From JAFDWI01 sp964449375 (GTDB lineage Bacteria > Actinomycetota > Acidimicrobiia > Acidimicrobiales > Iamiaceae), in assembly GCA_964449375.1 (NCBI GenBank), contig CAYVAS010000063.1, positions 1-15,871 of the forward strand: DNA of 15,871 bases, read 5' to 3'. The notes under the pieces are model-generated. The model saw only the letters and a list, made by a program, of their open reading frames with translations, was not told the DNA's origin and did no database searches. The position numbers and the translations under genes are program-made. Below, piece by piece: positions 6,683 through 11,974 of this stretch (within the stretch, counting starts at the first letter, position 1; the number at the start of each line of letters is the position of its first letter).

Positions 6683-7493
6683 GATCGTGGCGAAGGCCGC
6701 TTCCGGCGTGGCGGTCCAGACCACGCTGGTGGCAAAGCGCGACGCGGGTCGCAAACTGCTGTCGCCCTTCGTCACCGGGCGGATCCGACCCGACTGGTTG
6801 GATCTGGTCTCGGCCTACGTCGAGGCCGGGGCCGATGCCATCGAGATCGGTTTTCCGTTCTCGGATCCGGTCATGGACGGCCCCACGATCCAGGCCGCCT
6901 CGACCCAGGCGCTCGGCCACGGTGCCACGCCCTTCGCGATCCTCGACGACCTCGCCCGCATCGACGTCCCGATCCCGCTGGTGGCGATGACCTATTACAA
7001 CCTGGTCCAGCGGGCCGGCCCGGAGCGTTTCGCCGAACGGATGGCCGCCGCCGGGGTCCGGGGCATCATCCTGCCCGACGTGCCCCTGGAGGAGCTCGGC
7101 CCCTGGTGGGACGCCGCGGCGACGAACGACATCGCCACCATCGGCCTGGTGGGACCGGTCACCCCCGACGACCGCCTGCGGCGGGTGTGCGACGCCGCGT
7201 CGGGGTTCATCTACGGGGTGAACCTGATGGGGGTCACCGGTGAACGCTCGGACGTCTCGGTCGATTCGGCGGTGCTCGCCGGCCGCATCGCGGCGGTCAG
7301 TGACCTGCCGGCGCTCATGGGCTTCGGGATCGCCACGCCCGAACACGCCGCCGCGGTCGCGTCGGTCTCGGACGGGGTGATCGTGGCGTCGGCGATCATG
7401 CGCCGGGTGCTGGAGGGCGAGAGTGCGGACCAGATCCGGTCCTTCGTCGCCGCGCTCCGCTCCGCGGTCGATCAGGGGAGAGCCCCGACCTAG
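6675..7493 (+). CDS. trpA: Tryptophan synthase alpha subunit TrpA
   Basis: TrpA cleaves indole-3-glycerol phosphate to indole and glyceraldehyde 3-phosphate and passes indole to TrpB. The protein has 272 residues. Catalytic E57 and D68 lie in AIEIGFPFSDPVMDGPTIQ, with the 11-residue spacing seen between E49 and D60 of Salmonella TrpA. MTYYN, GIILPDVPLEE, FIYGVNLMGVTGERS and the phosphate-binding GFGIATPEHA complete the barrel. The N-terminal segment PFVTGRIRPDW replaces the usual TAGxP-type loop. The ATG at 6675 overlaps the trpB stop by 8 nt. The TAG stop shares the tetranucleotide CTAG with the stop of the convergent lipoprotein gene. It is the last gene of the trp unit; no hairpin terminator is visible after it. 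Confidence 0.96.
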   Translation: MTEIVAKAASGVAVQTTLVAKRDAGRKLLSPFVTGRIRPDWLDLVSAYVEAGADAIEIGFPFSDPVMDGPTIQAASTQALGHGATPFAILDDLARIDVPIPLVAMTYYNLVQRAGPERFAERMAAAGVRGIILPDVPLEELGPWWDAAATNDIATIGLVGPVTPDDRLRRVCDAASGFIYGVNLMGVTGERSDVSVDSAVLAGRIAAVSDLPALMGFGIATPEHAAAVASVSDGVIVASAIMRRVLEGESADQIRSFVAALRSAVDQGRAPT

Positions 7494-7978
7494 GTGCCCG
7501 GCGCCTCCGGCGCGTCGCCGTAGGTCTCGTTGCCGTTGTCGAGCGGGTCGTACACGGCGCTGACCACGACCCAGCCCTGGGCTCGTTTCTCGGTGTTGAT
7601 CTGGATCAGGCCGGACTCGGCGCGATACACGCACCCACCTTCGGGGATCGAATCGTCGGTGGTGCAACCTCTGATCCACATGGCGTCGTCGGGCACCGCG
7701 AAGATCCCCATGACCGCGAGCGCGTCCGCGATGTGGGCGGCGCCGTCCGGATCGTCGTTCTCCCAGGCGGCCACCAGGTCCGCGGCGGCCTGCGCGCTGG
7801 TCGGAGCCCCGCCGGTCGCCCGCGGCGGCTCGGTGGTGGTGGGTGGCAGGGTCGTGGTCGGCACGGTCGACGGCGCCGTGGAGGTGGCGTCCGAGGCGTC
7901 CGACGAGGTGCCGCATCCGGCCAGCAGGCTCAGCACCGCGGCCAGGACCAGAGTGCCCTGAAGCAGGCGTCCACGCAT
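7490..7978 (-). CDS. Hypothetical lipoprotein with Thr/Pro-rich linker
   Basis: I do not recognise this 162-residue protein as a named family. It has a lipoprotein signal peptide: MRGR, a hydrophobic run to residue 20 and the lipobox LLAGC with the lipidated cysteine at 22. A low-complexity Ser/Thr/Pro linker follows to about residue 63. The C-terminal domain of about 95 residues starts AAADLVAAWENDD, contains two cysteines (RGCTTDD and GGCVYRA) that could form a disulphide, and ends near QGWVVVSAVYDP. It is therefore exported and membrane-anchored, perhaps a small ligand-binding or structural domain. The ATG at 7978 is supported by TAGGCT 8 nt upstream. It follows the DLH-fold gene on the same strand with an 11-bp gap, and overlaps the trpA stop by 4 bp. 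Confidence 0.8.
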   Translation of the reverse strand: MRGRLLQGTLVLAAVLSLLAGCGTSSDASDATSTAPSTVPTTTLPPTTTEPPRATGGAPTSAQAAADLVAAWENDDPDGAAHIADALAVMGIFAVPDDAMWIRGCTTDDSIPEGGCVYRAESGLIQINTEKRAQGWVVVSAVYDPLDNGNETYGDAPEAPGT

Positions 7979-7986
7979 GGCGGCGA

Positions 7987-7992
7987 AGCCTA
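7987..7992 (-). promoter_or_regulatory. Putative -10 element (TAGGCT) of the lipoprotein gene
   Basis: On the minus strand this reads TAGGCT, 8 nt before the ATG at 7978. Its TAG is the stop codon of the upstream gene (7990-7992). Confidence 0.45.
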
Positions 7993-8628
7993 CCGGCGTA
8001 GGTGTTCGTCGAAGAACGCGAGCGTCCGCTTCCAGGCGAGCTCGGCGGCGTCCTCGTCCCAGGTGGGCCCCGCTTCGAAGAACCCGCTGCGGGTGCCGGG
8101 GTAGTCGAAGCACTCGGCCACCGGACTCTCCAGGTGCAGGGCCGCGCTCAGCAGCACCTTGTCGTCGTCGGAGACGTCCTCGTCGACCTCGGCGAAGTGA
8201 CCCTGGACCGCGCTGTCCAGGTCCAGGTGGTCCACGTCCTGGCTGCCGTAGAAGAAGCTCACCGCGCCCACCAGTCCGGGGTTGCGCGACGCCAGCCACA
8301 ACGCCCAGGAGGCCCCCATCTGCAGGCCGAGCACTCCGATGGACGCGTCGGGGGTGACGCCGGTGGTCCGCAGCAGGTGGGCTGCGGACAGCACCAGGTC
8401 CGCGACGACGTCCATGTCCCGTTCGTGCAGCCAGCGCCGGGCGACGTCTGGGTCGGTGGTGGTCCTTCCGTCGCCGACCAGGTCCGGGGCGAGCGCCACA
8501 TGGCCGTTGTCGGCCAGACGGTCACACACCGCCCGGATCCGGTCGTCCAGGCCCCACCAGGAGCCCAGCACCAGCACGCCGGTGCCTTCGCCGCTCTCGG
8601 GCGCGATCAGATACCCGCTTCCGGACAT
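7990..8628 (-). CDS. Dienelactone-hydrolase-fold protein lacking catalytic residues
   Basis: This 212-residue protein aligns by eye with dienelactone hydrolases: GVLVLGSWWGLDDRIRAVCDRLADNGHVALAPDL near the N-terminus, a nucleophile-elbow region GVLGLQMGASWALWLA, and a C-terminal FDYPGTRSGFFEAGPTWDEDAAELAWKRTLAFFDEHL. In active family members the elbow is GxCxGG or GxSxGG, and the late loop is PGxxHGF. Here the nucleophile place holds Q103 and the histidine place S181. The glutamate normally before WWGL is S23. Only the Asp (probably D149) remains. It is probably not a working hydrolase and may bind a ligand or partner. The ATG at 8628 follows TAGCGT by 8 nt. It is divergent from the peroxiredoxin and cytosolic, with no signal peptide. 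Confidence 0.85.
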   Translation of the reverse strand: MSGSGYLIAPESGEGTGVLVLGSWWGLDDRIRAVCDRLADNGHVALAPDLVGDGRTTTDPDVARRWLHERDMDVVADLVLSAAHLLRTTGVTPDASIGVLGLQMGASWALWLASRNPGLVGAVSFFYGSQDVDHLDLDSAVQGHFAEVDEDVSDDDKVLLSAALHLESPVAECFDYPGTRSGFFEAGPTWDEDAAELAWKRTLAFFDEHLRR

Positions 8629-8636
8629 GACATCGC

Positions 8637-8642
8637 ACGCTA
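8637..8642 (-). promoter_or_regulatory. Putative -10 element (TAGCGT) of the DLH-fold gene
   Basis: The minus-strand hexamer TAGCGT ends 8 nt before the ATG at 8628. Its TA pair (8641-8642) is also the first two bases of the opposing hexamer of the peroxiredoxin gene. Confidence 0.5.
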
Positions 8643-8646
8643 CCGT
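8641..8646 (+). promoter_or_regulatory. Putative -10 element (TACCGT) of the bcp-type gene
   Basis: The plus-strand hexamer TACCGT ends 8 nt before the ATG at 8655. It overlaps the divergent minus-strand hexamer by 2 bp, so the two promoters probably exclude each other. Confidence 0.5.
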
Positions 8647-8654
8647 GGACGCAC

Positions 8655-9134
8655 ATGAGTGCCGATCGAACCCTGCTCACCGAAGGAGACCGTGCACCGG
8701 CGTTCTCGCTGCAGAACCAGGACGCCGAACCGGTCGAACTGTCGGACTTCGCAGGTGCACCGGTGCTGGTGTACTTCTATCCCCGAGCGGACACGCCGGG
8801 GTGCACCACCCAGGCCTGCGGCCTGCGCGACGTCGCCGGAGACATCGGCGACACCGCGATCGTGGGGATCAGCCCCGACACCCCCGACAAGCTGGCCCGC
8901 TTCGCGGAGAAGCACGACCTGGGCTTCACGCTGTTGTCGGACCCCGATCACGAGGTGATCGAGGCGTACGGCGCCTGGGGCGAACGCAACATGTATGGCC
9001 GGAAGTTCATGGGCGTCATCCGCTCGGCGGTGCTCGTCGACGCCGAGGGCCGGGTCGCGAAGGTCTGGGGAAAGATCAGCCCGAAGAAGACCCCGGAGGA
9101 GCTCGTCAGGGCGTTGCAGACCCTGGAGGTCTGA
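8655..9134 (+). CDS. bcp: Thiol peroxidase, Bcp/PrxQ-type peroxiredoxin
   Basis: This cytosolic enzyme reduces hydrogen peroxide and organic hydroperoxides with electrons from thioredoxin. The protein has 159 residues, the usual length for Bcp/PrxQ. After an N-terminal GDRAPAFSL, the active site is YPRADTPGCTTQAC. The peroxidatic cysteine is C50 and the resolving cysteine C55, the five-residue spacing of atypical 2-Cys PrxQ. Later motifs are VVGISPDTPDKLARFAEKH, LLSDPDHEVIEAYGAWGE and RSAVLVDAEGRV. The ATG at 8655 is set by TACCGT 8 nt upstream, suggesting a leaderless mRNA. It is divergent from the DLH-fold gene. M. tuberculosis also carries a bcp gene between hisI and trpE, so this is conserved neighbourhood content that has moved. 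Confidence 0.95.
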   Translation: MSADRTLLTEGDRAPAFSLQNQDAEPVELSDFAGAPVLVYFYPRADTPGCTTQACGLRDVAGDIGDTAIVGISPDTPDKLARFAEKHDLGFTLLSDPDHEVIEAYGAWGERNMYGRKFMGVIRSAVLVDAEGRVAKVWGKISPKKTPEELVRALQTLEV

Positions 9135-9267
9135 CCGCCTCGGAGGCCGGGACGAGCAGATGCGCGGCACGCGCTCGGTTGCGGGCCACCGCGAAGTCCC
9201 GGTAGGCCTTGAGCCCACCGACGAGGAGCGCTGCGGCGACCAGGACCCGTGTTCGTCGCCGTTTCAT
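9106..9267 (-). CDS. Possible small single-pass membrane protein
   Basis: This is a 53-codon frame starting with ATG at 9267. The product is basic at the start (MKRRRTR), then has a hydrophobic segment VLVAAALLVGGL of about 12-15 residues, then a basic amphipathic part YRDFAVARNRARAAHL. Codons after the first few have strongly GC-rich third positions, as in neighbouring genes. Its last 29 bp overlap the 3' end of the convergent peroxiredoxin gene. An AAGGAG lies 12 nt before the start, rather far for a ribosome binding site, and there is no TAnnnT hexamer at the usual distance. It fills most of the gap between bcp and the tRNA. It could be spurious. Confidence 0.4.
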   Translation of the reverse strand: MKRRRTRVLVAAALLVGGLKAYRDFAVARNRARAAHLLVPASEAVRPPGSATP

Positions 9268-9275
9268 CGCTTGGA

Positions 9276-9281
9276 TAGGCT
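9276..9281 (+). promoter_or_regulatory. Putative -10 element (TAGGCT) of tRNA-Leu
   Basis: TAGGCT is the same hexamer form seen before protein genes here. It lies 26 nt before the first base of the tRNA, which allows a short 5' leader for RNase P removal. No clear -35 is visible. Confidence 0.4.
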
Positions 9282-9307
9282 CCTTGGTCTCGACGGCGTC
9301 GTGCTGC

Positions 9308-9394
9308 GCCCGGATGGCGAAACTGGCAAACGCGATGGTCTCAAACACCATTGCCCGAAAGGGCTTGCGGGTTCAAGTCCCGCTCCGGGCACCA
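9308..9394 (+). tRNA. tRNA-Leu (anticodon CAA)
   Basis: The sequence folds as a class II tRNA with a long variable arm. The acceptor stem pairs GCCCGGA (9308-9314) with TCCGGGC (9384-9390), followed by discriminator A and an encoded CCA. The D arm has GGCGAAACTGGCAAACGC. The anticodon stem ATGGT/ACCAT encloses CTCAAAC, so the anticodon is CAA at 9342-9344, reading UUG leucine codons. The variable arm is TGCCCGAAAGGGCT, a CCC/GGG stem with a GAAA loop. The T arm is GCGGG-TTCAAGT-CCCGC. It stands alone on the plus strand between two convergent or opposing genes. Confidence 0.96.
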
Positions 9395-9415
9395 ACGACG
9401 GCTGGTCCAGGTGGC

Positions 9416-9904
9416 TCAGTGGCCTCCCGGGCCGCCTCCGGAGAAGTGGTCGATGAAGCGTTCCAGGGCCTCGACGTCCACACCGGTGCAGTGCTGGTGG
9501 GTGACCCACGCGGTGGCCGCCACGCGGGTGTCGCCGGGCAACGATTCGGCCGGGGCGACCAGGACCTCGTCGGAATCGAGCGCTTCGAGCTGGTCCACCT
9601 CGTCGGCGCCCAGGTCGTGGTACTGGATGAGGACCCGCCCGGCCTCGAGCTGGCCGACCTGGACCTGGAGCGGTACCGGTTCGGTGGCCGGCCCCGGGAC
9701 CGCCGGTCCGGGTTGGTGCGCGCCCGACGTCGGCGGGTCGGTCTGGTAGCTGGGAGGGGGAGCGCCGGGGAGCACGTGTACCGCGGAGGCCGGGTCGAGA
9801 GGGTCGTGGACCACCGGCCCGCACGCGTCGCTCGTTTCACCGCATCCGGGCACGAGCGCAGCGATGAGCACGCCCAGGCCGACCAGGATGACACGACGGC
9901 TCAT
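9416..9904 (-). CDS. Exported DUF3105-like protein (putative lipoprotein)
   Basis: The 162-residue product begins MSRR, has a hydrophobic segment to residue 18 and a cysteine at 21 in LVPGC. This is an imperfect lipobox, so it is either a lipoprotein or anchored by its N-terminus. The mature part resembles DUF3105 proteins of actinobacteria: HVLPGAPPPSYQTDPPTSGAHQPGP near residues 43-67, then VQVGQLEAGRVLIQYHDLGADEVDQLEAL. In typical members the second block is a histidine-containing LEHGGVVI segment; here it reads LEAGRVLI, so the histidine is lost. WVTHQHCTGVDVEALERFIDHF lies near the end. Function is unknown for the whole family. The ATG at 9904 has an imperfect AAGGCT hexamer 7 nt upstream. 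It is divergent from the next gene. Confidence 0.7.
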   Translation of the reverse strand: MSRRVILVGLGVLIAALVPGCGETSDACGPVVHDPLDPASAVHVLPGAPPPSYQTDPPTSGAHQPGPAVPGPATEPVPLQVQVGQLEAGRVLIQYHDLGADEVDQLEALDSDEVLVAPAESLPGDTRVAATAWVTHQHCTGVDVEALERFIDHFSGGGPGGH

Positions 9905-9954
9905 GGACGAAAGCCTTGCACGGGTGCGCTGGTCGACCGCGATCCGCCGGTCCC

Positions 9955-9960
9955 TAGACT
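9955..9960 (+). promoter_or_regulatory. Putative -10 element (TAGACT) of the 97-aa gene and pdtaR-argA-polA chain
   Basis: TAGACT fits TAnnnT and ends 7 nt before the GTG at 9968. It is the only such signal before the chain of overlapping genes that reaches polA. Confidence 0.5.
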
Positions 9961-9967
9961 GCCGGGC

Positions 9968-10261
9968 GTGTCGCGGAAACGGATCGAACGTCGCCTGGCG
10001 GATGTCGGGGAACGTCTGCGCGCGCTCCGGGAGGAGGCCGAGGCGGGGCGGGCCCAACTCGAACAGGTCGCCGACGAAGCCGACGACGCCCGCATCCGGG
10101 CGTTGGTCTCGGACACGCCGCTGGACCGCCACGACCACCGCGACGCGCAACGCAGCGCGGATACGCTCGCGAAGCGCCAGGCCACGGTGCTGGCCCGGAT
10201 CGCCGAACTCGAGGCGCGACAGGATGAACTGCTCGATGAACTGGTGTCCCTGAATGGCTGA
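9968..10261 (+). CDS. Hypothetical 97-aa charged helical protein
   Basis: I do not recognise a named family. The 97-residue product is almost entirely charged helix: RKRIERRLADVGERLRALRE, EAGRAQLEQVADEADDARIRALVSD, then AKRQATVLARIAELEARQDELLDELVS. The regular leucine/alanine spacing suggests an antiparallel coiled-coil hairpin with a loop near SDTPLDRHDHRD. There is no signal peptide or membrane segment. The GTG at 9968 is chosen because TAGACT lies 7 nt upstream and the helix begins at once. Its stop overlaps the ATG of the ANTAR regulator gene by 8 nt, so the two are probably cotranslated. A structural or adaptor role next to the regulator is possible but only inferred. Confidence 0.75.
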   Translation: MSRKRIERRLADVGERLRALREEAEAGRAQLEQVADEADDARIRALVSDTPLDRHDHRDAQRSADTLAKRQATVLARIAELEARQDELLDELVSLNG

Positions 10262-10907
10262 CGATGCACCCTCGCCGGGTCCGTCCGATCGAAAGGTGTC
10301 CGAGTTGCCGAACCGTGAAGCCGCGAAGTACGAACCCATACGGGTGGTCATCGCCGAGGACGAGGCGATCATCCGACTGGATCTGCGGGAGACCCTCGAG
10401 GAGGAGGGGTACGAGGTGGTCGGCGAGACCGGCCGCGGTGACGAAGCCGTCGATCTGGTCCGCGAGCTCGCCCCGGACGTCGCGATCCTCGACATCAAGA
10501 TGCCGGGACTGGACGGTCTGTCGGCGGCCCGCGAGATCACCGGGGAACGACGTGCGGCGGTGGTGATCCTCACCGCGTTCAGTCAGCGTGATCTGATCGA
10601 ACGGGCCCGGGACGCGGGCGCGATGGCGTATCTGGTCAAGCCCTACCAACGCTCCGAACTGGTGCCCGCCATCGAGGTGGCCCTGGCGCGTTTCGCCGAC
10701 ATGCGGGAACTGCACGACCGCGCCACGACCCTGGAGGGCCAGTTGGAGACCCGCAAGCTGGTCGACCGGGCAAAAGGGCAACTCATGGACGACGCGGAGC
10801 TCAGTGAGCACGCGGCCTTCGGCTTCATCCAGCGGACCGCCATGGAGGACCGGCAGACCATGCGACGGGTGGCCGAACGGATCATCGCCGGCGAACTCAC
10901 CCCGTGA
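10254..10907 (+). CDS. pdtaR: ANTAR-domain response regulator, PdtaR-like
   Basis: This is a two-domain response regulator that acts on RNA. The receiver domain (about residues 29-145) has the acidic pocket E35/D36 in VVIAEDE, phosphoacceptor D80 in VAILDIKMPGLDG, T107 in ILTAFS, and K129 in LVKPYQ. The ANTAR domain (about 165-213) reads LVDRAKGQLMDDAELSEHAAFGFIQRTAMEDRQTMRRVAERII. ANTAR domains bind paired hairpins in nascent RNA and prevent termination. M. tuberculosis PdtaR (Rv1626), phosphorylated by the PdtaS kinase, also lies near polA and rpsA. No kinase gene is here. The ATG at 10254 overlaps the previous stop; a GTG at 10296 giving MSELPNRE is an alternative start. Length is 217 residues from the ATG. 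Confidence 0.92.
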   Translation: MADDAPSPGPSDRKVSELPNREAAKYEPIRVVIAEDEAIIRLDLRETLEEEGYEVVGETGRGDEAVDLVRELAPDVAILDIKMPGLDGLSAAREITGERRAAVVILTAFSQRDLIERARDAGAMAYLVKPYQRSELVPAIEVALARFADMRELHDRATTLEGQLETRKLVDRAKGQLMDDAELSEHAAFGFIQRTAMEDRQTMRRVAERIIAGELTP

Positions 10908-11974
10908 ACGCCGCGGCGGGGATCGCCGAGCGAGCGTTCTTCCGCGAGGAGTTCCAACGACGGACCGTGGTCATCGCCTGGCGGGACGGGGCCAGCGACG
11001 ACATCGTCGAGGTGGTCCGCGAGCTGCTGGCCGGCACCAGCCGGGTCCTCGTCGTGGCCGAGGACCGCGACGGCCGACCCGCCGAGGTCGCCGAGGCGCT
11101 GGGTGCGGTCTCGGTGCCAGCGCCGGTGACCGCCGACGATCTGGCGGCACTGTGGACGGATCTGGAGGACACCGGTCGCAGGGTCGTGGCCACGCCGGGT
11201 GACCCGGCCGGGCCCGCCGCGGCGGTGGCCGGTCGGCTCGGCGTCCACAAGCTGGTCATCACCGACCCGGCCGGGGGGTGCGGTCGGAGCTTCGCATCGC
11301 GGGCCGACCTGGAGACCCCCGGTGTGCTGACCCCGGAGCTCGTCGACGCGGTGCGCGCCGCGCTGGACGGTGGCGTGGGCGGGGTGAACCTGTGTCGGAG
11401 CGCCGATCTGGACACCGAGCTGTTCACGTTCGACGGCGCCGGCACGCTGTTCACCGCGGACACCTACGTGCTGGTGAACCGTCTCAGAGCCGCGGACCTG
11501 GGGGTCGTGACCCAGCTCGTCGCCCGCGGTGTCGCCGAGGGCTACCTGCGGCCGCGTACCCGGGTCGAGGTCGCTCGACTGGCACTCGACGGCCTGGGCG
11601 CCCGGGTCGGTCCCAGCCGGCTGCTCGCAGGCTTCGGCGCGCTGGAGACCGAACGCTACGCCGCGACCGACGTGGCCGAGATCACCTGCCTGTACACCGT
11701 CAACCGCTACGAGGGTGAAGGGGTCGGCGGCCAGCTCGTCGCTGGTCTGGTCGAGGCCGCACGTCGACGGGGTGTGCGGGCGGTGTTCGCCTGTACGGTC
11801 TCGGCGCGGGCGACCGCCCTGTTCGAACGCGCCGGGTTCCGGCAGGTCGCCCTGGACCGTCTCCCCGCCGAGAAGTGGGTCGGCTACGATCCGGCGCGGC
11901 GCAACGTCGTGACCGCGACCTGGTTGGATCTCGACGCCGACGCCGGGACTGCGGGCGAATCGAGGCAGACATGA
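10904..11974 (+). CDS. N-acetylglutamate synthase-like protein: reduced amino-acid-kinase domain plus GNAT
   Basis: This 356-residue protein has the layout of ArgA-type N-acetylglutamate synthase, which makes N-acetylglutamate from glutamate and acetyl-CoA as the first step to arginine. The C-terminal half (about 195-345) is a GNAT domain with the acetyl-CoA loop EGEGVGGQLV at 270-279 and LFERAGFRQVALDRLPAEK, similar to the end of ArgA (WFQERGF ... DxLPExK). The N-terminal part ends in GVGGVNLCRSADLDTELFTFDGAGTLFT, matching ArgA's ELFTRDGIGT junction. AAVAGRLGVHKLVITD resembles the late amino-acid-kinase core. That domain is only about 190 residues against about 290 in ArgA and lacks the GGE-type glycine loop. 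The GTG start overlaps pdtaR in GTGA; the stop overlaps polA in ATGA. The enzyme role is likely but not certain. Confidence 0.75.
   Translation: MNAAAGIAERAFFREEFQRRTVVIAWRDGASDDIVEVVRELLAGTSRVLVVAEDRDGRPAEVAEALGAVSVPAPVTADDLAALWTDLEDTGRRVVATPGDPAGPAAAVAGRLGVHKLVITDPAGGCGRSFASRADLETPGVLTPELVDAVRAALDGGVGGVNLCRSADLDTELFTFDGAGTLFTADTYVLVNRLRAADLGVVTQLVARGVAEGYLRPRTRVEVARLALDGLGARVGPSRLLAGFGALETERYAATDVAEITCLYTVNRYEGEGVGGQLVAGLVEAARRRGVRAVFACTVSARATALFERAGFRQVALDRLPAEKWVGYDPARRNVVTATWLDLDADAGTAGESRQT

Noticed and set aside
7501..7513. GCGCC-TCC-GGCGC hairpin after trpA as a terminator
   Set aside because: The stem has five pairs only, no T-run follows and it lies inside the coding end of the lipoprotein gene, where such short GC repeats are expected by chance.
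5483..7916. Long minus-strand frames opposite trpB and trpA
   Set aside because: They are compositional shadows. The plus-strand frames encode complete, motif-perfect TrpB and TrpA with overlapping starts and stops.
9308..9394. tRNA as an integration (attachment) site with a nearby element
   Set aside because: No integrase gene, no partial repeat of the tRNA 3' end and no change in gene style is visible on either side within the window.
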